A DNA stretch of 64,000 nt from Natrarchaeobaculum aegyptiacum (GTDB lineage Archaea > Halobacteriota > Halobacteria > Halobacteriales > Natrialbaceae). A model generated the notes under the pieces. The model ran no database searches. It saw only the letters and a list, made by a program, of their open reading frames with translations, and was not told the DNA's origin. Each line of letters opens with the position of its first letter. The stretch's first letter is position 1. Made by a program: the position numbers and the translations under genes. Location of the stretch: the NCBI RefSeq assembly GCF_002156705.1, contig NZ_CP019893.1:3286001-3350000 (forward strand). Direction: 5' to 3'. Below are positions 26,950-35,423 of the stretch, piece by piece.

Positions 26950-28305
26950 TCAGAACGTTTCGAGGTACTGATCGAGTTCCCATTCGGAGACTTCGACGAG
27001 GTACTCGCCGAACTCCTGAGTCTTCGCTTCGACGAACTTGGGTGCGACGTGCTCGCCGAGGGCCTCGTAGATGACTTCGTCTTCCTCGAGGGCGTCGACG
27101 GCTTCACCGAGGTTCGTCGGGAGGGTGTCGATGCCGTACTCGTCGCGCTTGGCTTCGTCGAACTCGTAGATGTTCTCGCGGATCGGGTCGGCACACTCGA
27201 GCCCCTTCTCGATCCCGTCGAGACCCGCGTGGAGCATCGTGGCGAACGCGAGGTATGGGTTACACGAGGGGTCCGGCGAGCGCAGTTCGATGCGCGAGGC
27301 AGCCGGGACGCGCGCGGCCGGCTTGCGCACGAGCGCCGAGCGGTTGCGGTCGGACCAGGCGACGTAGACCGGTGCTTCGTAGCCGGGGACGAGGCGCTTG
27401 TAGCTGTTCACGGTGGGGTTCGCGACCGCCGTGATCGCGGGGGCGTGCTCGAGGATGCCCGCGAGGTACGAGTGGGCCGTCTCCGAGAGGCTGAACTCGT
27501 CGTCTTCGTCGTAAAAAGCGTTCTCGCCATCTTCGGTCATCAGGGACATGTGCGTGTGCATGCCCGAACCGTTGATTCGCGGGATTGGCTTTGGCATGAA
27601 CGTCGCGTGGAGGTCGTGCTGGGCGGCGATAGCCCGGACGACCGTGCGGAACGTCGCGACGTTGTCCGCCGTCGAGAGCGCGTCGTCGTACTCGAAGTTG
27701 ATCTCGTACTGGCCGCGGGCGACCTCGTGGTGACTGGCCTCGATCTCGAAGCCCATCGCCTCGAGGCCGTAGATGATGTCCCGTCGGACGTCGCTCGCGA
27801 GGTCCTTGGGGGCGAGGTCGAAGTAGCCGCCGTGGTCTGCGGTCTCCGTGGTGGCTCGGCCGTCCTCGTCTTCCGTGAAGAGGAAGAACTCCGGCTCGGG
27901 AGCGAAGTTCGCCTCGAAGCCCATCGATTCGGCGCGTTCGATCGCGTTCTTGAGGACGCGACGTGGGTCGCCTTCGAACGGTTCGCCCGTCGAGGTGTCG
28001 TAGACGTCACAGATCATCCGGGCGGAGACGCCGTCTTCGTCCTGTCTCCACGGGAGGATCGCGAACGTGTCTGGATCGGGGACGAGTCGCATGTCCGATT
28101 CCTGGATGCGAACGAAGCCCTCGATCGAGGAGCCGTCGAAGTAGATCCCCTCGGTGAACGCCTTTTCTGCCTGTCGAGCCGGAACGGCCACGTTCTTCAC
28201 GACGCCGAGGATGTCCGTGAACTGCAGTCGGAGGAAGTCGACGTCCTCCGATTCGATTTCGTCCAGTACGTCCTGTTCTGCCGAAGTCAGGTTTCCACCT
28301 GTCAT
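26950..28305 (-). CDS. glnA: Glutamine synthetase, type I
   Basis: A 451-residue enzyme making glutamine from glutamate, ammonia and ATP. Seen are [10 protein letters not shown], the FDGSSIEGF motif, metal-binding EPEFFLF, the [15 protein letters not shown] block, the [17 protein letters not shown] loop and [17 protein letters not shown]. No adenylylation-type Tyr motif is visible at the usual place (SALVRKPA precedes RVPAASRIE), which fits the GSI-alpha type. The start at 28305 agrees with the family, and TTTAATAG lies about 33 nt before it. The gene is monocistronic. Confidence 0.97.
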   Translation of the reverse strand: MTGGNLTSAEQDVLDEIESEDVDFLRLQFTDILGVVKNVAVPARQAEKAFTEGIYFDGSSIEGFVRIQESDMRLVPDPDTFAILPWRQDEDGVSARMICDVYDTSTGEPFEGDPRRVLKNAIERAESMGFEANFAPEPEFFLFTEDEDGRATTETADHGGYFDLAPKDLASDVRRDIIYGLEAMGFEIEASHHEVARGQYEINFEYDDALSTADNVATFRTVVRAIAAQHDLHATFMPKPIPRINGSGMHTHMSLMTEDGENAFYDEDDEFSLSETAHSYLAGILEHAPAITAVANPTVNSYKRLVPGYEAPVYVAWSDRNRSALVRKPAARVPAASRIELRSPDPSCNPYLAFATMLHAGLDGIEKGLECADPIRENIYEFDEAKRDEYGIDTLPTNLGEAVDALEEDEVIYEALGEHVAPKFVEAKTQEFGEYLVEVSEWELDQYLETF

Positions 28306-28334
28306 CTTCTTCTCGACTTCACCTATGGAATCCA

Positions 28335-28342
28335 CTATTAAA
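28335..28342 (-). promoter_or_regulatory. TATA-like box of glnA
   Basis: TTTAATAG on the minus strand, about 33 nt before the glnA ATG, implies a leader of a few bases. Confidence 0.45.
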
Positions 28343-28467
28343 GCTCTGCTGTTGTGGGCGAATATGAGCTCACTCGGGAAAAACTGAACGTTATTCAAAT
28401 ATTAATACGTCTTGAGAGTATCCCACTGGGTGTATGGATGCCTACCTGGGGAATGAAGTGGAATATG

Positions 28468-28480
28468 TCCACATCGTGGA
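28468..28480. promoter_or_regulatory. Inverted repeat TCCAC-ATC-GTGGA upstream of glnA
   Basis: Five-base arms around ATC, within GTCCACATCGTGGATA, about 165 bp before glnA. It resembles the longer palindrome TATCCACG-TT-CGTGGATA before the purine permease at 57742, but with different arm spacing. Confidence 0.25.
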
Positions 28481-28566
28481 TACTCGTCCGGGTGTGTGTG
28501 TGGATTCGAGAGCAGTTCTGACCGGATCGTGGCCGAACGCTCTCCGACCGTCCGACTCCAGTCCGG

Positions 28567-28890
28567 TCAGGAGCGAACGGCCCCTGCCATCGCGACCATC
28601 GGGTATCCCCACGTCGCGACGTAACCGGCGACGCCCGCCTCGAGGGAGGTCCGCCAGACGTCGACCGAACTCTGGGCGAGTCTCGACAGCGGCCGGGCCG
28701 ATCGTGGCCGTGGCCGCTCGGTGAGCGTGTACCCGCAGTCGGGGCAGACGTACCGCTCGGTGTCCACCCCCGCGTCGATCACCCAGTCCCCGTCGACTGG
28801 ACTCTGGTGATCACAGGCCGGGCAGAACAGGGTCGACTTCCGTCGCGTCCCCGCTCGAGTTGCTGGATTGGAAGGAACAGTCCCGGTCAT
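28567..28890 (-). CDS. Zinc-ribbon protein with a C-terminal hydrophobic segment
   Basis: A 107-residue protein with two CxxC pairs, FCPACDHQSP and YVCPDCGYTL, that should bind one zinc as a rubredoxin-like ribbon. The C-terminal third (GVAGYVATWGYPMVAMAGAV) is mildly hydrophobic and might form one membrane helix. It looks like a conserved haloarchaeal small protein; no function is known to me. It is convergent with nothing and lies head to head with the thioredoxin-like gene, about 140 bp apart. Confidence 0.65.
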   Translation of the reverse strand: MTGTVPSNPATRAGTRRKSTLFCPACDHQSPVDGDWVIDAGVDTERYVCPDCGYTLTERPRPRSARPLSRLAQSSVDVWRTSLEAGVAGYVATWGYPMVAMAGAVRS

Positions 28891-29032
28891 CGCAGTCGTC
28901 TACGGCCTCGATGCCTAAATCCGCTGGCGGTGTCACTCCCTGTCACGATCTGCCCGATCTCGAGAGGCGACGACCGGTCCGGTACGGTTGGCCGTGCGTC
29001 ACGGCTTTCTGGCTTCGAAACCTACGACTGCC

Positions 29033-29383
29033 ATGAACGATCGAACGGTGAAGCCGGTCGAACTCGAGACGGAAGCCGACCTCGAGGCGTTTCTGGCGGA
29101 CAACGACGTCGCGATCGTCGAGGTGTACACGTCGGGGTGTCCGAAGTGCCAGGCGATGGCGCCTGTTCTGGGAAACGTCGCCCGCCAGACCGGGCTGGCG
29201 ATCGGGACGTGTAACCCAGCCGACGATCCCGCGTTTACCGAGCGCCTCGACGTGCTGTCGGTCCCGGCGCTGTATCTGTTCGAAGACGGAAGTGAGGTTG
29301 CTCGCGTCGCAGACGGCTTCCTCGGCGGCGACGAGGTAGTTTCGTTCGTCGCCGAACACGTCCCCGAAGCCGTCGACGCGTAG
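29033..29383 (+). CDS. Thioredoxin-family protein
   Basis: A 116-residue thioredoxin fold with the redox pair in TSGCPKCQAM and the cis-Pro in LSVPALYLF. The CPKC pair differs from the usual CGPC, so its redox potential probably differs too. An ATG at 29033 starts the fold correctly; the frame reaches 28988 upstream. It is cytoplasmic, and likely reduces disulfides or acts in peroxide defence. It converges with a winged-helix gene nine bases downstream. Confidence 0.85.
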   Translation: MNDRTVKPVELETEADLEAFLADNDVAIVEVYTSGCPKCQAMAPVLGNVARQTGLAIGTCNPADDPAFTERLDVLSVPALYLFEDGSEVARVADGFLGGDEVVSFVAEHVPEAVDA

Positions 29384-29392
29384 CGGCCGACG

Positions 29393-29692
29393 TCACTCGT
29401 CTTCGGGATCGATTTCGGCGAGTGATCGCTCACCCTCGAGTACCTGTTCACCGAGGTCAGTGAGGTCGTAGACGCCGGTCATGTGTTTCGTCAGTAATCC
29501 GTGATCGGCCAGCTGTCGGCACCGATGTGCGGCCTGTGGCCCGCGGCAGATGTCCGCCTCTACGATGTGTTCCGGGGCGAAGACGTCCTCCGATCGCATC
29601 TCCTCGAGAATATCGACATCGAGGGGAATCGCCCACTCGGGGAGGTCGGAATCACTCTCGCTCATCAGCCGAGATTCGTCCTCGCGGTTCAT
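29393..29692 (-). CDS. Winged-helix regulator, PhiH1-repressor-like
   Basis: A 99-residue protein with the haloarchaeal winged-helix pattern LPLDVDILEEM..EDVFAPEHI...CRQLADHGLLTKH..GVYDLTDLGEQVLEG, as in small regulators related to the PhiH1 repressor. A second ATG at 29665 would drop nine residues. An 18-bp inverted repeat covers the first ATG, so the protein may control itself. It follows a gene of unknown function on the same strand with a 21-bp gap, so both may share a transcript. Confidence 0.7.
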   Translation of the reverse strand: MNREDESRLMSESDSDLPEWAIPLDVDILEEMRSEDVFAPEHIVEADICRGPQAAHRCRQLADHGLLTKHMTGVYDLTDLGEQVLEGERSLAEIDPEDE

Positions 29693-29702
29693 GAATGAAC
29701 CG
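29685..29702. promoter_or_regulatory. 18-bp inverted repeat over the start codon of the winged-helix gene
   Basis: CGGTTCAT-GA-ATGAACCG has perfect 8-bp arms and includes the ATG at 29692. Its position fits an operator bound by the encoded regulator, or a hairpin in the mRNA that limits translation. Confidence 0.5.
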
Positions 29703-29713
29703 GGTCATGGGTG

Positions 29714-30247
29714 CTATCGGTCGGGCAGCAAGTCGGTGTGGACGACGGCCCGGTACTGGTCGTCGGTGGCGTCTTCGAGCCGACCGAGCAATGTGGCGAC
29801 GTGTGGGAACGATTCGGGGAGTTCGAACGGGTCGTCGGCGTCGTTGGCCCGGCGTTTGCAGATCGTCACGAACGACCGGACGGTGGGATACGTTCCCATG
29901 CGCGCGTAAACGACGCCAATTTCCGCCTCGAGCTGGTCGGTCCACGTCTCGGTTATCGCGGCAGTCTTGGCTCGTGGTTTCTCGGTTCGATCGGTCAATT
30001 CCGACGCGTCGAGGTCGACGTCGTCGAACGCGCTGTCGAGGACCGCCTGCAGTTCGTCAGGGTCGGCCGCCGGCGCGGACGCCTCGACGTCGGCATCGAG
30101 TAACTGGGAGAGCGCATCGAGTTCCTCCCGGCGGATCGCAACGGGGTGGACGAAGTCGTGGGTCTCTTTCGGGAGTTTGTAGGACCTGCCCTCGACGCCC
30201 TGCTCGCCGTGTTCGGTCCGGCCGAGCATCAGATCGAATATTCCCAT
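29714..30247 (-). CDS. Hypothetical haloarchaeal protein
   Basis: A 177-residue acidic soluble protein that I do not recognise. It starts MGIFDLMLGRTEHGEQG, has a Pro-poor, mostly helical middle, a stretch rich in Asp and Ala (about 52-80), and no Cys pairs or membrane segments apart from a lone Cys in VTICKRRAND. It precedes a winged-helix gene on the same strand by 21 bp. Codon use and acidity are normal for this genome, which supports a real gene. Confidence 0.6.
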   Translation of the reverse strand: MGIFDLMLGRTEHGEQGVEGRSYKLPKETHDFVHPVAIRREELDALSQLLDADVEASAPAADPDELQAVLDSAFDDVDLDASELTDRTEKPRAKTAAITETWTDQLEAEIGVVYARMGTYPTVRSFVTICKRRANDADDPFELPESFPHVATLLGRLEDATDDQYRAVVHTDLLPDR

Positions 30248-30352
30248 AGCTAGAGAGTGGGCAGGAACCGATTAAGAGTTCTGCGGACCGTTCGAGGCAC
30301 GAGGTGTCGAGCGGTCGATCCCAGGGTCACTCGACTGCCACACACCGATCGG

Positions 30353-30934
30353 TCACCACCGATCGCCGAGGGCCGCTTTCACGCCGCCGAAGCCGCTTGC
30401 GCTCGTCCAGGTTCGACCGCTCTCGACGTGTTCGACCTCGTAGGAACCCCCACACGCGCCACAGCGATACTGATCAGGGGCTTTCACCGGCTGTGAGGCA
30501 CGGTGGCGCTCGGCCCGCCAGTCGCAGTGGTCCTCGAGACAGTGCAGGACGTACCGGGGGTCGGAGAACGACTGGCAGTGACGGGGCGCGTCGAGTTCGG
30601 CGGCCCGCTCCAGAAATCGTGGTCCGTGGCCGGATTCTCCGAACTGCTGGAACTCCCAGGCGTGGACCAGTTCGTGTCTGACAACCGCAGCGAACGCCGG
30701 CCAGTCGTAGGCCTCGTAGGCCCGCCTCGCGAGGACGATCGTCGCCACCTCGCGATCTGCATGCCATCGACACGCGCCAGCACGACGTTTCGCCCGCGCC
30801 GAGACGTCCCACTCGAGGGCGCCGAGGTCGACTGACACGTCGTACTCGTCGACGACCTCGCGGGCGTGGATCCTGGCCCGGGCGAGCAGTTCGTCGTCGA
30901 GGGTGTAGGTCTCGTCGTCGCTCTCGCCTGTCAC
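30353..30934 (-). CDS. SprT-like zinc metalloprotease
   Basis: A 193-residue protein with the zinc site HELVHAWEFQQFGESGHG (HExxH plus a third ligand) and a C-terminal zinc ribbon with CLEDHC and CGACGG. SprT/Spartan proteins cut proteins cross-linked to DNA, though a direct role in archaea is unproven. The open frame runs far upstream, but homology begins near a GTG at 30934 (TGESDDETY); the upstream part is antisense to the NosL-like gene. The gene is divergent from NosL. Confidence 0.82.
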   Translation of the reverse strand: MTGESDDETYTLDDELLARARIHAREVVDEYDVSVDLGALEWDVSARAKRRAGACRWHADREVATIVLARRAYEAYDWPAFAAVVRHELVHAWEFQQFGESGHGPRFLERAAELDAPRHCQSFSDPRYVLHCLEDHCDWRAERHRASQPVKAPDQYRCGACGGSYEVEHVESGRTWTSASGFGGVKAALGDRW

Positions 30935-31063
30935 GATCCATGAAGGTTGCCCCTGATCGAAAGGTTTTGTGACCCGACAGCCGAGTCGTCCACACACCGT
31001 CGGTGGATGGAGAACGGATCGGCGACCGACTGGATGGCCGTTTCGAGCGCCGAACCACGGCCA

Positions 31064-31069
31064 TTTTAT
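31064..31069 (+). promoter_or_regulatory. TATA-like box of the NosL-like gene
   Basis: TTTTAT is centred about 26 nt before the ATG at 31093 and supports that start. Confidence 0.5.
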
Positions 31070-31092
31070 CGCTCGCGACCCAACCGCCACCG

Positions 31093-31713
31093 ATGACAGG
31101 AAGGGACGTCGACCGCCGAACACGTCGACAGGCACTCGCCGCGACGGGGACGGCACTCGCGATGGGGATCGCGGGGTGCGCTGATGACGGGGACGGGACC
31201 ACCGACGGAGCGGTCGATGCCGCCGGTGCAAACGCCGAACCGGACGGCAGTTCCCCGTTCCTGTTCGATCACCCGGTCGACGAACCCGAGACGTTCGACT
31301 CCTCGCACGCTTGCGGCGTCTGCACGATGGGCGTCCTCAACTACGAGGACCGGATGGCCCAGCTCGCTCACGAAGACGGATCCGGCATGGCCTTCTGTAG
31401 CCCGGGCTGTCTGTTCGCTTACGTCGCCTATCCCGGTCACTTCGACGGCGCGGCCGCCAACGTCGCGAACGTCTGGGTCACTACGTTCGACACCGGTGAG
31501 TTGATCGACGCCAACGAGGCGTCGTTCGTCCTCGAGCGTGACGAACGTCGATCAGACGCCCCGATGACGATCGATCCGGAGGTGTACGAAGACGAGGCGG
31601 CCGCCCTCGAGTTCGTCGAGCGGTACGAGGACCTGGACGAGGACGACGTCGTCGGGTTCGACGCCGTCGACGAGGACGTCGCGCGGATCTACCGACCCAA
31701 CCGGTTACCCTGA
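31093..31713 (+). CDS. NosL-like copper lipoprotein
   Basis: A 206-residue exported lipoprotein with a Tat motif (RRTRRQALA) and lipobox IAGC. The mature protein has ACGVCTMG and AFCSPGC, which fit the metal site of NosL, a copper chaperone for nitrous oxide reductase. No nos genes are near, and NosL-like proteins also occur alone in haloarchaea with other copper roles. The acidic C-terminal tail (from about 160) is an extension. The function is inferred from family only. Confidence 0.82.
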   Translation: MTGRDVDRRTRRQALAATGTALAMGIAGCADDGDGTTDGAVDAAGANAEPDGSSPFLFDHPVDEPETFDSSHACGVCTMGVLNYEDRMAQLAHEDGSGMAFCSPGCLFAYVAYPGHFDGAAANVANVWVTTFDTGELIDANEASFVLERDERRSDAPMTIDPEVYEDEAAALEFVERYEDLDEDDVVGFDAVDEDVARIYRPNRLP

Positions 31714-32002
31714 CCGCCCCGAAACTCACGCTGCCGTCACATTTATTGCCTGAGACGGGGCCTGTTGGAACGAAAACGCGACACGAGCAGTTTTCACATG
31801 GGGACAGCGAAACGAATCGACGGTCGCCGGAAACGAGCTACGTTTCGGGGAGTGGGGACGCTCTCGACCAGCACGTTCGACCGCTCTGGAGAGGGATCGG
31901 TGGGACAGAGACCTCGATCGACGTGGGCAGCGAGCGGTCAGTCAGTCGAACGCCGATCTCGTCGGTCGACACGGCAGGGCGAATACGGGGAGGGAAATCG
32001 CG
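31714..32002. other. Intergenic region before the histidine kinase
   Basis: About 290 bp. A TATA-like ATTTATTG lies near 31740, which would give a leader of over 200 nt for the kinase. A small basic frame from a TTG at 31765 to 32013 is probably not a gene. Confidence 0.35.
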
Positions 32003-33715
32003 ATGGGGCGTGATCGATCGGCGACGAACCTTCCCCCCGTCGACGGCGAGCGACGGCGTCCCAGACGCCGGTCGTTTCGAATCCTGTACGTCGATTCCGA
32101 CGATGACGCCAGCACGGCGGTAGTCGACGCGCTCGCACCGTCCTACCCGGTCGACACGGCACGATCGCTCGAGGCGGCCGAGTCACTTCTCGACCGGCAG
32201 ATCGACTGCGTCGTCGTCACCGTCGACTTCCTCGAGGGACGCGACGACCCGGCGGCGTTCTTCGACTGTCTCGAGCGCGCCGACCCGGACACACCCGTGC
32301 TCCTCTTCGGATCTACCCAGGATGTGGACCTCCTCGAGCAGCTTCTTTCCGTCCCCCGGGCGTCGGTCGTCACACGGACGGCGAACGGAGGGGTCCCCAA
32401 AACGGACGACCTCGACGACCTCCTGTACGCTCTCGAGGAGCACTACGAACGATCCATCTCCGACGTTCGCGAAACGGTCCTCGAGATCGCACGGTCGCTG
32501 ATGTCCGCCGCGCCGGACGAAATCGACGTCGAAGTCGAGTGGGGGCTGAAGCTCATCGGCAGGCGTCTCGACGCCGACCGCTGTCTGGTCTTCGAATACG
32601 AGGGCAGCTCACTCGACCACCGGTACTCCTGGAGCCGGACGAACCACCAGGAACGGATCGGGACGATCCCGACATCCCGATTCCCGGGATTCGAGACTGC
32701 TCTCGAGTCGTTCGAGACGTTTGCGATTCCAGCAGACTCCCGCAACGGACCGGAGATCGAGGTTCCAGAGGGATTCGTCGGGACGATCCACTCGAATCCC
32801 GACCCCGACCCCGACCTCGAGTCGGGCCGGCAGGATCCTGAGGGCCACCGCGTCCGGTACCTCGCCGACCGCGACGTGGAGTCGCTGCTCGCCGTTCCGA
32901 TCGTCGTCAACTGGGAACTCGAGGGCGTCCTCGCGATCGAGCAGGAGACGAGCCGGCGGTGGCCCTACTCGTTACGACAGCAGGTCAAAACCCTCGCGGA
33001 ACTGATCGGGTACACCCTCGAGCGGGAACGACGACGCGCCGAACTCGCCCGCCACAACGACCGCCTCGAACGGTTCACCGCCGTCGTCAGCCACGACCTC
33101 CGGAACCCGCTGAGCGTCCTGACGGGCTACGCGGAACTCATCGAAGAGACAGGAGATCCACGGTACGTCGACGACGTCCTCGAGTCTGCGAACCGGATGG
33201 AAGCGATGATCGACGACCTCCTCGAACTCGCCCGGGACGGGGCCGACGTCGACGAGTTCAGAACCGTCGACCTCGACGACCTCGTGACCAGCGCCTGGAA
33301 CGGCGTCGACACGGACGGCGCGACCCTCGAGACGGTCGACCTCGGGACGCTCGAGTGTGACCCCGGTCGGCTGCGGCAGGTGCTCGAGAATCTGTTTCGG
33401 AACGCGGTCGAACACGGCTCGAACCCCCACGACGACGGTCCGGGGCGAGTCCGCATCCGCGTCGAAGGGACGGCAGACGGGTTCGCCGTCGAAGACGACG
33501 GTCCCGGAATTCCGCCGGACAAACGCGACCTCGTCTTCGAAGAGGGGTTCACCGGTCAGGACGGCACCGGCCTCGGCCTATCGATCGTCGAGACGGTCGT
33601 GACCGGCCACGGCTGGACCGTTACCGTCACCGACGGCGACCTCGGCGGTGCACGCTTCGAGTTCGACACGTCCGGGGACGTCGGCCCGACTCGGGGGACT
33701 CGAGGCGGCTATTGA
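32003..33715 (+). CDS. Sensor histidine kinase with degenerate receiver and GAF domain
   Basis: A 570-residue soluble kinase. Order: receiver-like domain (about 25-145), GAF domain (about 155-340), HisKA with the phospho-acceptor His364 in SHDLRNPL, and an ATPase domain with N box NLFRNAVEHG, DDGPGIP and GTGLGLS. In the receiver, the acidic pocket (VDSDDD) remains, but the phospho-acceptor place is Thr73 (DCVVVTVDF) and the conserved Lys is not seen. The first domain is therefore probably not phosphorylated and may serve as a binding platform. There is no partner regulator next to it. Confidence 0.9.
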   Translation: MGRDRSATNLPPVDGERRRPRRRSFRILYVDSDDDASTAVVDALAPSYPVDTARSLEAAESLLDRQIDCVVVTVDFLEGRDDPAAFFDCLERADPDTPVLLFGSTQDVDLLEQLLSVPRASVVTRTANGGVPKTDDLDDLLYALEEHYERSISDVRETVLEIARSLMSAAPDEIDVEVEWGLKLIGRRLDADRCLVFEYEGSSLDHRYSWSRTNHQERIGTIPTSRFPGFETALESFETFAIPADSRNGPEIEVPEGFVGTIHSNPDPDPDLESGRQDPEGHRVRYLADRDVESLLAVPIVVNWELEGVLAIEQETSRRWPYSLRQQVKTLAELIGYTLERERRRAELARHNDRLERFTAVVSHDLRNPLSVLTGYAELIEETGDPRYVDDVLESANRMEAMIDDLLELARDGADVDEFRTVDLDDLVTSAWNGVDTDGATLETVDLGTLECDPGRLRQVLENLFRNAVEHGSNPHDDGPGRVRIRVEGTADGFAVEDDGPGIPPDKRDLVFEEGFTGQDGTGLGLSIVETVVTGHGWTVTVTDGDLGGARFEFDTSGDVGPTRGTRGGY

Positions 33716-33796
33716 GGGGTCGGGGTGGACAGTCGTGACTCAGAACGGATCGTCCGTCAGAAGCTTTGCGAGGGAAGATCCCGCGTAGGACCTTCT

Positions 33797-33853
33797 GCAT
33801 CTCTGTTCGGCACGTATGCGCCCCACTGCGATGCGAGGGGAGGGAATCGAACC
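33797..33853. repeat. Direct repeat copy 1: tRNA-Leu 3' end plus trailer
   Basis: A 57-bp copy, with one mismatch (33823 against 33919), of 33893-33949, shifted by 96 bp. It contains the last 24 or so bases of tRNA-Leu (T-arm and acceptor strand) and 33 bases of the downstream flank, but not the rest of the tRNA. Confidence 0.85.
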
Positions 33854-33891
33854 ACGGTCGCAGGAAACCTGCTCCCTGATTCGATTCCTCC
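33839..33891 (-). repeat. Long imperfect hairpin made with T-arm sequence
   Basis: On the minus strand GGAGGAATCGAATC pairs with GGTTCGATTCCCTCC (14 pairs with one bulged C and one G-T pair). Inside is a smaller hairpin GCAGG-TTT-CCTGC. One outer arm is the T-arm copy in repeat 1; the other is an inverted, near-identical copy of it. Confidence 0.7.
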
Positions 33892-33892
33892 G

Positions 33893-33949
33893 GCATCTCT
33901 GTTCGGCACGTATGCGCCTCACTGCGATGCGAGGGGAGGGAATCGAACC
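33893..33949. repeat. Direct repeat copy 2, overlapping the intact tRNA-Leu
   Basis: Partner of 33797-33853. Its right part is the 3' end of the working tRNA-Leu gene and its left part the 3' flank. Confidence 0.85.
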
Positions 33950-34010
33950 CACGAACTCCTACGAGAGCGGATCTTGAGTCCGCCGCCGTTGGCCGCTTGG
34001 CTACCCTCGC
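33928..34010 (-). tRNA. tRNA-Leu (anticodon CAA)
   Basis: Read on the minus strand, the gene starts GCGAGGGTAGCC and ends CCCTCGC followed by discriminator A. The anticodon loop is CTCAAGA on a five-pair stem (GCGGA/TCCGC), so the anticodon is CAA. A long variable arm fits the class II tRNA-Leu, and the total is 83 bases without intron or encoded CCA. The T-stem has one T-T mismatch. The 3' end is repeated 96 bp downstream. A TATA-like TATTCAAG is about 30 nt upstream. Confidence 0.93.
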
Positions 34011-34484
34011 ACGCACCTCGTCGTTGGTACCGTTCGCTTGAATACTCTGCGATTTGCTCGGAACGACGCCGGTCGTCCGTGTGACGCCTGAAATACTATC
34101 CCGATTAATAGTCCTCTCGGGCAAACGTACAGTGTACGGAGATTGAAGGTTACACTTCGGACGCAGTGACGGTCGTTTCTGTTCATCGATGGCCGCATAC
34201 CCACTTCTCGTGAAAACCTCTCTCACACAACGTTTATTGGTCGCTCCGTCGTTCCCTCTGGTATGTTCGCTGTGAGTTCCAGCGCAGCCCGAATCGGTGG
34301 CCAGCCGCGCGTCGACGCCGCCTCGCTCTTTACATTCGGGAATTTTAAACGCGCACTCACAGCGTCTGGGGCATCCTGGACGAATACGACGGCTCGAGCC
34401 TGCAATCGGGTTCGCCCGTCGTTACGTCGGTATCGTCCACCTGTTTCCCACCAGGCCCCGGGTCACGGCCATCGCCCCTGAGCG
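34011..34484. other. Intergenic region with a TATA-like box
   Basis: About 470 bp between tRNA-Leu and the membrane protein gene. TTTATTGG at 34233-34240 is 27 nt before an ATG at 34263 that opens a 72-residue basic frame ending at 34481, just before the next gene. The frame is Arg-rich and unlike haloarchaeal proteins, so the box more likely serves the gene at 34485 with a long leader, or the frame is a leader peptide. Confidence 0.35.
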
Positions 34485-35423
34485 ATGAGCACGTCTCAAC
34501 ACCCGGTCGCGCTCCGTCTGGAGCGACTGGTCGGTGGTGACGCCAGGCTCCTCGCCCTGGTCATGATGTTGCCACTGATCGACGGCGTCTTCCCCGCGTT
34601 GATCCTCGCAGGGGCGCTCGATACCACTCTGGGTGCAGTGCAGGTCGGGCTCCTCATCTTCGGCGGCAGTGCGACCGTCGCGGTGATTCTCGCCGAGATG
34701 ACCGGCACGCCCAGAGAGCAGGCGGCGATCGTCCTGCTGATCGGGCTCCCGCTCGTCGCGCTGGCGGGTATCCAGGCCGCACTCGCACCAGCGATCGGCA
34801 GCGTCCTCGACATCGTGGTGTTCGAGCGATTCGCTGCACTCGTCATCGCCGCCATCGCCGCCAAGACGGCGAGCGCGACCATCGGCGAGTACCTGCCGAA
34901 CCCAGCGGTCATCATCGGGCTCGGCCTCGTCGCCAGTCTCGACCCCAACGGGGCCGCGTTCGTCGTAATGGACGACGCTGCACTCGTTGCAAACGCCGTC
35001 CTCGCGGCCGTCGTCGGCGTCGCCTTCGCGCTCGGAATCGCCCTCGGTGGGCCGTACCTCCGGGAGTACATGGACATCGACCGCTTCCGATTCGGAAGCG
35101 CCGTCGCACTCGGCTTGCTCCCGCTGTCGATCCTCGGAATGGCGTTCGGACAGGCACCCCTCGCCGCACTGATCGTCGCTGGCATCTTCGCGCTCGACCT
35201 CCCGGTCCCGTTCGACGACGACTCGAGCGCCGAGGAGTCGGACGAACAGGGAGCGACCGGAATCCGTGAACTCGGCCACCTGCGTGAGCGCGGGAGCGAC
35301 GACGAACCGATCTTCGGCGGCTGGGTCGCCTCGAAGCCGGACGAGGGAGTCGGTCTCGAGGACTCGAACACGGAGTCGTCGGACGACGCGAGTGACTCCG
35401 GGGGTCGCGCGCCGTGGCTGTGA
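34485..35423 (+). CDS. Haloarchaeal multi-pass membrane protein (resembles DUF5794)
   Basis: A 312-residue protein with about seven or eight hydrophobic helices in the first 240 residues and a soluble, acidic, low-complexity tail from about 245 (DDDSSAEESDEQG, then GGWVASKP). The pattern is that of a haloarchaea-only membrane family that I believe is DUF5794; no function is known. Its first helices (LALVMMLPLIDGVFPALILAGAL) are typical. It precedes the thiolase-like pair by 93 bp on the same strand, but a link is not evident. Confidence 0.65.
   Translation: MSTSQHPVALRLERLVGGDARLLALVMMLPLIDGVFPALILAGALDTTLGAVQVGLLIFGGSATVAVILAEMTGTPREQAAIVLLIGLPLVALAGIQAALAPAIGSVLDIVVFERFAALVIAAIAAKTASATIGEYLPNPAVIIGLGLVASLDPNGAAFVVMDDAALVANAVLAAVVGVAFALGIALGGPYLREYMDIDRFRFGSAVALGLLPLSILGMAFGQAPLAALIVAGIFALDLPVPFDDDSSAEESDEQGATGIRELGHLRERGSDDEPIFGGWVASKPDEGVGLEDSNTESSDDASDSGGRAPWL

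Noticed and set aside
26938-28341. 467-residue plus-strand frame opposite glnA
   Set aside because: Antisense shadow of glutamine synthetase.
31765-32013. 82-residue basic frame from a TTG before the histidine kinase
   Set aside because: Rare start, Arg-rich composition unlike the genome, overlaps the kinase start.
33797-33949. Start of a CRISPR array
   Set aside because: Only two copies, both explained by tRNA-Leu sequence, and no cas genes or further repeats.
33627-34226. Minus-strand frame across the tRNA-Leu region
   Set aside because: It runs through the tRNA and its repeats; a product is not credible.
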